Shown piece after piece: positions 8,361 through 16,114 of a DNA stretch of 64,000 nt; the stretch's first letter is position 1, and every line of letters starts with the position of its first letter. Source of the stretch: Rhodoferax sp. (GTDB lineage: Bacteria; Pseudomonadota; Gammaproteobacteria; Burkholderiales; Burkholderiaceae_C). Under the pieces are notes generated by a model. The model did not search any database. It saw only the letters and a program-made list of their open reading frames with translations, and was not told the DNA's origin. A program made the position numbers and the translations under genes. The stretch is from the NCBI RefSeq assembly GCF_028689295.1, contig NZ_JAQTWL010000015.1:23133-87132 (forward strand), given 5' to 3'.

Positions 8361-9290
8361 CTATTCCGCCATATCCTGTCCGAACTCACCGGTCCGGTAG
8401 ATCGGAAAGTAGCTGGAAGCCGCCTGCTCGCCACGCGCAAGGCTGGTATAGGCTTCACGGTCGAGGATCGCGCCGAGGAAGTGCGCAGTGTGCCGATCTG
8501 TCGTCCAGCCTTGTTTGTATTGCGCCAGCCCGCTCGTGTCGGCTTCGGCAAGGCCCGATCCCCCGCCCCAGTTGATGAAGCGAACCTTGCCACGGAAGGT
8601 ATCCAGGGCAACGCGATCAAGCAGGTAAGAGGCGCCCAGCCGATAGCCCGTTTCGGTGAATGCCGCAAGGTGAGCATGCGCCACATTTCCCTGAATCAGC
8701 ATCATCTGCGCGCCGACAATGACACCATCGTGCAGCGCGCGCATCAGAACCGTCCCCGGCAGTGCGAGCATCCCCCGAAATGCTTCGACCGAAAACCGCC
8801 TCATGCCAGTGATGTTGTACCGTCTGACCAGCTGCGCGTATAGCCCGACCCATTCATCCAGATGGTCAAGCGGACGAGGGGGCATATCGCATTCCAGTTT
8901 TCTGGATGCCCTGCGTGCGCAGGCTCGATGGTGCCTTGAGAACGCCTCGTCGAGCGGCACGGTCAAGTCAGCCACATAGTGCGTCTTGAACGGGCGAACA
9001 ATGTCGAAACCGGCAAATGGCTTGCCATCGATCGGACCTGACAACGGGTCCGTGACCAGCGCCACGCTGACCAGTCCCGAGCCACGGAGGTCATCGATAT
9101 CGGCGGCAAGTCCCCGCCAGTCGTTACAGCAGAAGAGTGGGTAGGGGCCCATCGCATCGTGGCGGTCGGAACCCGGAATGCGTCGCTCAATGATCCATCC
9201 TCCGCTGTTGCGAAGGCGTCTCGGCGTGCCCTGGCTGGCAAACGTGGCGAGGTAATCCGGGTGTAGGTAGGCGTGCGAATCAATTTGCAT
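8361..9290 (-). CDS. GNAT/FemAB-like acyltransferase
   Basis: A 309-residue protein from the ATG at 9290; a longer frame runs upstream into the formyltransferase gene but carries no plausible protein there. The C-terminal half (VGAQMMLIQGNVAHAHLAAF, GYRLGASYLLD, INWGGGSG) matches the BioF2-like GNAT domain found in FemAB-type acyl or aminoacyl transferases of polysaccharide loci. It begins 10 bases after the formyltransferase stop and is the last gene of a three-gene group (NeuD-like, formyltransferase, GNAT), so a role in modifying an amino sugar or a glycan end is likely. Acyl donor and acceptor cannot be read from the sequence. Confidence 0.7.
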   Translation of the reverse strand: MQIDSHAYLHPDYLATFASQGTPRRLRNSGGWIIERRIPGSDRHDAMGPYPLFCCNDWRGLAADIDDLRGSGLVSVALVTDPLSGPIDGKPFAGFDIVRPFKTHYVADLTVPLDEAFSRHHRACARRASRKLECDMPPRPLDHLDEWVGLYAQLVRRYNITGMRRFSVEAFRGMLALPGTVLMRALHDGVIVGAQMMLIQGNVAHAHLAAFTETGYRLGASYLLDRVALDTFRGKVRFINWGGGSGLAEADTSGLAQYKQGWTTDRHTAHFLGAILDREAYTSLARGEQAASSYFPIYRTGEFGQDMAE

Positions 9291-9300
9291 TCTGGGGGCG

Positions 9301-10290
9301 TCAAGCGCGATTGTGGCGGGGGTTGATACGATGAATCCAACTCGCCGGCCAGAAATCCAGGCCTGTGACCGATAGCCGCTGATGGTCGGCGCTTGTAAAA
9401 GACAGGGGTGCGCCGTTTTCGCCATCGCCAATAGCCGTGACAGGCCACCACCGCCCGTCAATTTGCGTCTGGATGCGCAGGAATGCGCGCAACCGGCGCT
9501 CCCACTCCTCGCGACAAAGCGCCGAAGGGTCGGTAACGCGCGTAGCCAGTTCGTACGCGCTGCGGTTGTACTCGCAAGCGATGCCATGCTGGGCACGACC
9601 GTCGTCGCAAGCTACGATCGAATCCAGTAGCGCGGGAAGCAGTGCGCGTGCGGCGAGCGCCTTGCGCAATTCGAGTTCTGCCGCGGTATCGTGGGTGCGC
9701 ACAGGCACTTGGGTGGTCGCAAGAATATGGCCTGCGTCCACCGCTTCGGTCATCAGGTGAAAAGACAGGCCGCTGCTGGGGGCTCCCATGTAAAGCGCCC
9801 AATTGCTGACGCGCCATCCCCTGAATCCGGGCAGGCTGCCATTGTGGTAGTTCACAACACGGTCGAACCGCTCCAAAAGCGGTTGGCGGAAACGCCGGGT
9901 GCAGTACAGATTGATGGCTACCGGTGTGCCGGGCAACTGATCGATGCACCTGAGGATCGACGCATGATTGGGGTCCCCGGTGGGCATGACCATGATCGCC
10001 GTGCCAGAAGGCTGTGCCAATCGATACAGGTTCAAAGTGCGAAGGTCCAGGCTTTGCTCCCACCGCCCGGAGGCAAGCATCACCTGGAGGCGTCGCTTGC
10101 CGCGCGCAAGATGCCAGTCCCATTGTTGTCGCCAGGTCGAGACGTGGTCAGGAATGCAGATGCAGGCGCAGTAAATGTCTTCTCGTGGTCGCAGCGCAGC
10201 GAGCAGTGCCGGCAAAAGAACCCGCGAAGCGATATGCAGCGGATCGGTGAACACCACCAAGGCTCTCGGCGAGTCACATGGTGACGTCAC
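9301..10290 (-). CDS. Formyltransferase-family enzyme (likely sugar N-formyltransferase)
   Basis: A 329-residue protein with the Formyl_trans_N fold signature NYHNGSLPGFRG: Asn147 and His149, with Asp185 in DAGHIL, matching the Asn-His-Asp catalytic set and its spacing in methionyl-tRNA formyltransferase. Such enzymes transfer a formyl group from N10-formyl-tetrahydrofolate to an amino group. The setting between a NeuD-type acyltransferase and a GNAT protein points to a sugar rather than initiator tRNA. The start is a GTG at 10290 that overlaps the upstream gene by 17 bases, suggesting translational coupling. No dedicated sugar aminotransferase is adjacent; the nearest candidate is at 54280. 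Confidence 0.8.
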   Translation of the reverse strand: MTSPCDSPRALVVFTDPLHIASRVLLPALLAALRPREDIYCACICIPDHVSTWRQQWDWHLARGKRRLQVMLASGRWEQSLDLRTLNLYRLAQPSGTAIMVMPTGDPNHASILRCIDQLPGTPVAINLYCTRRFRQPLLERFDRVVNYHNGSLPGFRGWRVSNWALYMGAPSSGLSFHLMTEAVDAGHILATTQVPVRTHDTAAELELRKALAARALLPALLDSIVACDDGRAQHGIACEYNRSAYELATRVTDPSALCREEWERRLRAFLRIQTQIDGRWWPVTAIGDGENGAPLSFTSADHQRLSVTGLDFWPASWIHRINPRHNRA

Positions 10291-10912
10291 GAGAGATCTT
10301 GCCTACCATTCGTTTTGCCGGGTTGCCCACATAAACGCCGTCGGGTTCGGTGTCCGACACCACCACTGCCCCCGCACCGATAAAGCACCGGTCTGCGATC
10401 CTGACACCGTCACGAATCACTGCGCCGAGTCCGATGCAGCAACGCGCGCCAATGGTCACTTTCCCGCCCGTGACCGCGCCCGAAGCAATAAAACAGTGAT
10501 CTCCGACCACGCTATGGTGACCGATATTTACCCCTGCGCGCACGGTCACATCGGGCCCAAGCGTGACGAAGGGTTGCAGGTTTGCTTGCTCGTAGATGAG
10601 CACGTTTTCGCCGATCGCGGTTTCGGGCCAGACAATCGCCCGGCTGGACACATAACTTGCCAGCGTGTAGCCCATCGCTTTGGCCTGGGCACATTTCGCG
10701 ATGCGCAGTCCATTCATTTGCCGAAAACCCAGGGGAATCAGGACGTCATGGCCAGCCGGCGGAAAGCGCGTTGGAAGCAAGTCGAAGGCCACCAGCGGCA
10801 ATCCCTCGTGGGCGTCCGTCGATACATAAGACGCATCCACTGTAAACGCCGCGACCGTTCGGCCGGCATCGCGCTCCAGGCACGAGCGCGCCAGCGTCGC
10901 AAAGGTCTTCAA
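10274..10912 (-). CDS. NeuD/PglD-type sugar O/N-acyltransferase, start uncertain
   Basis: A protein of about 212 residues. The C-terminal half is a left-handed beta-helix of hexapeptide repeats (VTVRAGVNIGHHSVVGDHCF, VTIGARCCIGLGAVI) ending VGNPAKRMVG, typical of NeuD/PglD acyltransferases that acetylate amino sugars. The coordinates use a TTG at 10912, the first standard start in frame. However, the frame stays open upstream and encodes AKPVVLFGLK, which looks like the conserved first strand of this family, and no ATG, GTG or TTG precedes it before the frame enters the 3' end of the neighbouring gene. A CTG (10921) or ATC start, or a sequence error, is possible. Confidence 0.75.
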   Translation of the reverse strand: MKTFATLARSCLERDAGRTVAAFTVDASYVSTDAHEGLPLVAFDLLPTRFPPAGHDVLIPLGFRQMNGLRIAKCAQAKAMGYTLASYVSSRAIVWPETAIGENVLIYEQANLQPFVTLGPDVTVRAGVNIGHHSVVGDHCFIASGAVTGGKVTIGARCCIGLGAVIRDGVRIADRCFIGAGAVVVSDTEPDGVYVGNPAKRMVGKISRDVTM

Positions 10913-10950
10913 ACCGAACAGAACGACGGGCTTAGCGATGATTGCGCCTG

Positions 10951-12306
10951 CTACTGGCGGCGCCGATTCAGCGCGAGCGCGGTGGCGCCCAAACTCAACG
11001 CCAACAGGATCAAGCCGAACGACGAAAGTGTCGGCACCTGCGTGATCGACGCTGTCGCGTTCTCGTAGGCACCCATGTCCACTGCGGGTCCCTTGATACG
11101 GGCCAGTCCGTCCAGATCGCCGGTGATATCGACGGGAACTTGCGCACTGTTGCCGGTGTCTTTTGCCGGTGAAATCACCTGCAGGTGAAAGTCGTTCGGA
11201 CCGATGAACTGCGGGTTGGTGTACAGCGTGCCCGGCCCGGCGCTGAAGTACTCGCTCCCGTTGTCGAATACCAGATTGTGGTCATTGGTGAAAGTGGCCT
11301 CGAAGTCGGGGTCAATCGAGATACCGGTGCCGGAGTGGCCACTGACAATGTTGTTCGCCAGGATACCGGTGATCGTGGCGCCAAGGTCGCTGCGGCCATT
11401 CACCATGATGCCGCGGGCGCCGTTGGTGATGGTGTTGTTGACGACGGTAAAGGCTCCGCTGCCCTGGCTGACGTTAAGCCCGATGCCACCCGGCTGTCCG
11501 GCAACATCGATCTGCCCACCGCGCAAGAGGTTGTTGATGACCCGCGCCGTCAGTGATCCGCCAGGCGCAAACTGATAAATCGAGATGCCATTATTGAAGC
11601 CCTGGCCGCTAATGTCGTTGTCAAGGACATCGACACTCAGCGCGTGAACGCCGTTGGCGGCCTGGATCACCGCATTCTGGGTCGAAACTCCCGTCTGGAC
11701 GATCACGTTGCCGACCACGCGTCCGGTGGCATCGCTCTCGAAACCGCCCACCGAGATCGCACCCACCTGGTCACCGACATCGAAACCGTTCACGGTGATC
11801 TGGTTGCCGGACACGTCGAAGTGGACCGGGCCGTAGGGTGGCTGGGCATTGCCGCTGTAAATTTCAATGGCCGTGCCGTAACTGAAAGTGTCGAGGATGA
11901 CGTTGCTGCGAAAGGTGACATCGAACGTCCCGGAGCCGCCCTGAATCCCCATGAGACGGCCATTGGCAATGGTCATGCCCTCGACCACGTTGGTTGCCGA
12001 CACGTCACCACCGACGACGATGATACTGTTCGGCGAAGCGAAGACCGGGACGAATCCGGGAGCAGCGCGCAGCGTCAAGCTCTTGTCGTTGATTTGTGGG
12101 CTCTCGTTGATCGGGCCGTCGGTGGCAACTTCGACCACCTCGCCGACGGCGGCGGCGTCGATGCAGGCTTGCAGCGTGCCAGCGCACCCGAGCGACGGCC
12201 ATGTGGCCGCATAAAGCGAAAGAGGACTAGCCACCATGACGGCACACGCAAGCACAAGCCTGGCGGACATTGAAGTGACCGGTCGCGCAAATGATAATAA
12301 TTTCAT
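10951..12306 (-). CDS. Exported parallel beta-helix protein with VPTL-type C-terminal tail
   Basis: A 451-residue protein from the ATG at 12306, which has AGGGGA upstream. The signal peptide is about 1-35 (ending LYAA). The body is a right-handed parallel beta-helix: repeated short strands rich in N, G and V (NNTITNGARGIMVNG, NNIVSGHSGTGISID) and a final PAVDMGAYE that matches the choice-of-anchor Q type ending. The tail VPTLSSFGLILLALSLG followed by NRRRQ has the layout of an IPTL-CTERM signal, but with Val for Ile and Phe for Trp; whether exosortase H accepts it is open. The gene precedes the sugar-modification trio, and the NeuD-like frame overlaps its end. Confidence 0.78.
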   Translation of the reverse strand: MKLLSFARPVTSMSARLVLACAVMVASPLSLYAATWPSLGCAGTLQACIDAAAVGEVVEVATDGPINESPQINDKSLTLRAAPGFVPVFASPNSIIVVGGDVSATNVVEGMTIANGRLMGIQGGSGTFDVTFRSNVILDTFSYGTAIEIYSGNAQPPYGPVHFDVSGNQITVNGFDVGDQVGAISVGGFESDATGRVVGNVIVQTGVSTQNAVIQAANGVHALSVDVLDNDISGQGFNNGISIYQFAPGGSLTARVINNLLRGGQIDVAGQPGGIGLNVSQGSGAFTVVNNTITNGARGIMVNGRSDLGATITGILANNIVSGHSGTGISIDPDFEATFTNDHNLVFDNGSEYFSAGPGTLYTNPQFIGPNDFHLQVISPAKDTGNSAQVPVDITGDLDGLARIKGPAVDMGAYENATASITQVPTLSSFGLILLALSLGATALALNRRRQ

Positions 12307-12422
12307 GAATTCCCCTGGTGTTTTTCGTTGCCACATGGCGCGGGAAATCCTATTCGATTTCAACGAGTTACACAAGACCAGGTTTGATCCTGTGTCAGGA
12401 TACTGACGCCATCCATGCAGCC

Positions 12423-13181
12423 CTACTGCGCCAGCACCTCCACAATGCCGACCCCGGTGGTGTTGTTGAAGCCCCGCACAATCACCGTGTAGGCCCCTGG
12501 GTCCAGCGTGGTCAGAATGGCCGATTCCATTGCATTGGTGGGCGCCAGGCCGGTGGCCGTGATGTCAGCCGCATTGGTCGCAGTGCCCCAGTTGTCATTG
12601 CTGGCAATCACGCTCTGGCCCGAATACACCTCCATCGTCGGGTCGGCCAGCACGCCCGGCACGCCGTAGTCCGACAGCGACGGGCCACGCGCCCGGATCA
12701 GCACCGTTTGGGGGTTGGCCCCATCGATGATGAAGCCGCCGATCATCACGTTGTCGCCGGTCTGCACCTGGCCCCGGGTGGAGATGTTGATCAGCGGCGC
12801 CGCCGGGTTGTCCATCTCCAGCACTTCCACAATGCCAACGCCCGAGGTGTTGCCGACACCGCTGACGATGGCCGTGTAGGCGCCCGGGCTCAGGGTGGTC
12901 AGGATGGCCGACTCGAGTGAATTGGTCGGCGCCAGCCCGGTGGCCGTGATGTCAGCCGCATTGGTCGCGCTGCCCCAGTTGTCGTTGCTGGCGATCACGG
13001 TTGGGCCCGAATACAGGTCAACTTTCGGATTGGCCAGCACGCCGGGCACGCCATAGGCCGACAGCGACGGCCCGCGGGCGCGGATCAGAACTTTTTTGGC
13101 TGTTGCCCCGTCGATGATGAAGCCGCCGATCATCACGCTGTCGCCGGTTTGCACGCGGCCACGGGTGGAGATGTTGGAGAG
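12423..13181 (-). repeat. Protease C-terminal tandem module, copy 3 (inverted)
   Basis: Reverse-complement counterpart of 4375-5133. Sequence agreement continues to the TAG stop codon and then stops at once (AGGGCTGCA here against AGCTTGGTG there), so the repeat boundary coincides with the reading-frame end. The inner boundary is near the LSNISTRG codons. Confidence 0.92.
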
Positions 13182-14792
13182 GCGGGTATCCACCGTGGTG
13201 CCGACAAGAGCCACCTCAAACGTCGATCCGGCGCGGCTGAGCACTGAAACGCTGAATCCGTAACTGCTGTTGGTGTAGGTCTGGCCCGGACTCCACTGGG
13301 CGTTATAGAGGGCGAAGTCGGGATAGTTGCGGCCGCCCTGGTTGCAATTGACCGAGTCGTAATCGTTCGGAGTTGAATCAATGGGCACGGCCCAACCGGA
13401 CTGGGAATTGAAAAAACAGGTGCCGCTGATGGCAGGCCGGTCGCCCTTGAATTCGTGGATGATGATGCCTTCATTGGGAAGACCATTGTCATATTGGGAA
13501 GGTATTCCTAAACCTTTCACTCGCGCTTCGACAGTAAAGTAATGCGCACTTGCGCCGCTGCACGGCGACCCGGTGATGCAAATCTTCATGATCTTGGGCA
13601 GGGTGCTGAGCGGCAACGCCCCGGCCTCCAGAGTCACGGTCGTGCTGTCGCTGGTAGTGGTGACGATTTGATTGTCAACCGGGATCCAGCCCAAATAGTC
13701 CTTGTGCGCAGTGATGTAACCGTCGCCCGGCTCGCTGCAATACAGGTCATTTGAAGAGCCCGAATTTTTGGACACATACGAGCCACACAGGGCGTACTGG
13801 GCGGCCACCCGGTTGCTCATCATGTCCCACGGGCTGTCATAGGCGTGATAGACCCAGCCAGAGTGCGGCAAGCCCAGGCTATGGCCCATTTCGTGGGCAT
13901 AGGTTCCGGTTTCCTGACCCCACGGGGGTTCCCAGGTGGCACCATAAACCTTGGCATCGACCGAACTGTAGTAGCCCCCGCCCCAGGCGCAGCAATCAAG
14001 GTCATTGCTCAACACAAAATTGATGTTGTCGTAATTTTTGAAGTCAATGCCCTGCGCCCGTCCAAGCGCTGTGCCATCATCGCTTATGGCTTGCAGATTT
14101 GCACAGGCGCTGCTCCAGCCACAGGGCGCGTAGTAGCTTTTGGGATGCGGCAGTGTCAGCCAGCCGCCCGCTGCGCCTACGCCACCCAGCCCACCAACAT
14201 CACCAATCCATGAGAACTGGTCCCAGGAAGTTTTTTTGAAAAACCCGTTGATGGTCGCGGGACTCGCCTCGCCCACAGGTGGTGTGTCAGGATTGTTGAG
14301 GTTGGTGAAAAAAAGCGGTGGGTGCGGCACGGCCACATCGTCAGAAAATTTAAGCAACAGGTAAATGACCTTCTTCGTTCCGAACACGCCGGGTGCCAGA
14401 CCTGGGCCTTGCTGCATCCGGACCGGGGCGATGGTGTCAACAACCAAAGTCACTGAACTCTGACTCTGCGCTAATCCCATCTGCTTTGCCACCACCTGCC
14501 CGGAGACAAGCACACGCTTGCCAAAGTAAAACACGGCCAGGTTGTCTTGCCCATTCATGTCCAGCGCTACCGACTTGCCATCTGGCAATACCAGCGTATG
14601 CAGCATTGCACCGGCTGCACCGAGTTCTGGGTGCGGGTCGCCCCATACGGTGTTCAAAATTCCCTCGATGCTTGTGCCAGGTTGTTGCGCGTGCAATCCT
14701 GTGGCTGCCGTCAGCAGGGTGGCACCGGCAAGAAGCAATGCGCCAAGCCGGCTCAGGCTCATGCCGATAAAAGTTGACCAGTTTTTAAACAT
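12423..14792 (-). CDS. Secreted metzincin-like zinc metalloprotease with shared C-terminal module
   Basis: A 789-residue protein. The start at 14792 is preferred because AGGGA lies 7 bases before it; the ATG at 14798 is too close. The signal peptide ends near LHAQ. The catalytic motif HEMGHSLGLPH (His300, Glu301, His304, His310) followed by DSPWDMMS supplies three His ligands and a Met-turn-like methionine, as in metzincins (gametolysin/M11-like or M6-annotated relatives). The last 253 residues are the tandem module, almost identical to that of the M4 protease on the opposite strand. There is no IPTL tail. The gene stands alone, with about 110 bases to the beta-helix gene and 170 to the acyltransferase gene. 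Confidence 0.88.
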   Translation of the reverse strand: MFKNWSTFIGMSLSRLGALLLAGATLLTAATGLHAQQPGTSIEGILNTVWGDPHPELGAAGAMLHTLVLPDGKSVALDMNGQDNLAVFYFGKRVLVSGQVVAKQMGLAQSQSSVTLVVDTIAPVRMQQGPGLAPGVFGTKKVIYLLLKFSDDVAVPHPPLFFTNLNNPDTPPVGEASPATINGFFKKTSWDQFSWIGDVGGLGGVGAAGGWLTLPHPKSYYAPCGWSSACANLQAISDDGTALGRAQGIDFKNYDNINFVLSNDLDCCAWGGGYYSSVDAKVYGATWEPPWGQETGTYAHEMGHSLGLPHSGWVYHAYDSPWDMMSNRVAAQYALCGSYVSKNSGSSNDLYCSEPGDGYITAHKDYLGWIPVDNQIVTTTSDSTTVTLEAGALPLSTLPKIMKICITGSPCSGASAHYFTVEARVKGLGIPSQYDNGLPNEGIIIHEFKGDRPAISGTCFFNSQSGWAVPIDSTPNDYDSVNCNQGGRNYPDFALYNAQWSPGQTYTNSSYGFSVSVLSRAGSTFEVALVGTTVDTRLSNISTRGRVQTGDSVMIGGFIIDGATAKKVLIRARGPSLSAYGVPGVLANPKVDLYSGPTVIASNDNWGSATNAADITATGLAPTNSLESAILTTLSPGAYTAIVSGVGNTSGVGIVEVLEMDNPAAPLINISTRGQVQTGDNVMIGGFIIDGANPQTVLIRARGPSLSDYGVPGVLADPTMEVYSGQSVIASNDNWGTATNAADITATGLAPTNAMESAILTTLDPGAYTVIVRGFNNTTGVGIVEVLAQ

Positions 14793-14962
14793 ACCCATTT
14801 CCCTGGAACTAAAAACAAATTGTCTAGCCGGAAAAGCGACACCACTTTCCCCAACTAACTCAGGTTTGCAATGTATCTGATTACAACCATGCCTGTGTGT
14901 ATTCAGCCCTTTTTTACTGAACTACTTGGCTTTTGCGCCCTTGCCTGCTGTGCGGCGCAGGG

Positions 14963-16111
14963 CTAGCCAAAGCGTTGCCGCAGGTCATTTCGGGCCGGGT
15001 TCTCAAACCAGAGGTAGGCCCCGATGGAGGCAAGGATCGTGACCATAATGACCGCCACCACCGCCAGCGGGTGAGGCGCCATGCCGACGGATTTCAGGGC
15101 CGTCAGCGCCGTCCACGGTATCCAGTGAAATATGTACAGGGCGTAGCTTGCATTGCCCAGCAGCACGCACACGGGCCGCCGCAACAGCGCCGACAAACAG
15201 CTTGGGCCCGCTGCCAAGGCAACAATGACCCCGGCAAATGGCAGCATATAGCCAATGTCCAGGCGAAATTGCCGCATGAACACAAACGCACGCGGGTCGG
15301 CCGGCCAGGGCAGCAGGTTCAGGAGCCAAACCGTGGCCAGGCTCGCCAGCAGCAGCGCATTGCGGTTGCGGCTGCGGTTCAGCCAGCCAAGATGGTGGCC
15401 AAACAGGAGCCGTGCGGCAATGACACCCGTCAGGAACTCCGGCAGGCGCCAGACGATGTGGCGTGAGGCAAGCGTGTCAACCCAGTAGGCCTGGTCCCAG
15501 CCGAACCCGAGCGCCAGGATCAGCATGAGGGCTTGCGCCAGGGCGCCAAAGGTGATGGCAAGCAACAGCAGCAGCACCAGGCCCGTGCCGTCGCGGATGT
15601 ATCTGGCAATGCCGGCAAGCACCAGCGGCAGCAGCAGGTAAAAGGCAAATTCGGTCGAAATGCTCCAGCCGGGTGCGTTCCAGAATTGCTGGGTGGCCAG
15701 CGTGGGCGCAAAGGTCTGAACAGCCAGCAGGTTGGCCAGCCATGAAACGAGCGGATCGGCTGGGAAAGTGACAAGCTCCGCGCGCCAGGCCGCCAGGGCC
15801 AGATACAGGCCGGTGATCAAGAGCAAAGCCAGCACATAAAGCGGATAAATGCGGGCAATGCGCGCCACACAGTAGCGGCGAAATGTTGCGGCGCCGAGGC
15901 CGCCACTGAAGGTGTCCCAATAGCTGTAGCACAGGATGAAGCCCGACAGGACAAAAAAGAAGCTGACGCCAATGCCACCGCTGATGAATTGCGATAGCAG
16001 CGGCGGCAGGGCCAGCAGGTCGGCAAAATGCCCCAGCAAGACCGCCATGGCGGCAATGAACCGCGCACTGGTCAGCTCGGTCAACTGGGGTTTGTTCAGG
16101 GCAGTGGCCAT
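14963..16111 (-). CDS. Acyltransferase 3 (OafA-like) membrane protein
   Basis: A 382-residue integral membrane protein with about ten hydrophobic segments. The N-terminus (LTSARFIAAMAVLLGHFAD, then GGIGVSFFFVLSGFIL) is the classic acyltransferase-3 signature, with the conserved His in the first helix and the FFxLSGF motif. These enzymes O-acylate (often O-acetylate) cell-surface sugars from the cytoplasmic side. The gene lies 3 bases after the stop of the upstream glycosyltransferase, so it is the last gene of the leftward glycan operon that begins at 26.6 kb. The 170 bases downstream to the protease start show no obvious terminator. Confidence 0.9.
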   Translation of the reverse strand: MATALNKPQLTELTSARFIAAMAVLLGHFADLLALPPLLSQFISGGIGVSFFFVLSGFILCYSYWDTFSGGLGAATFRRYCVARIARIYPLYVLALLLITGLYLALAAWRAELVTFPADPLVSWLANLLAVQTFAPTLATQQFWNAPGWSISTEFAFYLLLPLVLAGIARYIRDGTGLVLLLLLAITFGALAQALMLILALGFGWDQAYWVDTLASRHIVWRLPEFLTGVIAARLLFGHHLGWLNRSRNRNALLLASLATVWLLNLLPWPADPRAFVFMRQFRLDIGYMLPFAGVIVALAAGPSCLSALLRRPVCVLLGNASYALYIFHWIPWTALTALKSVGMAPHPLAVVAVIMVTILASIGAYLWFENPARNDLRQRFG

Positions 16112-16114
16112 GAC

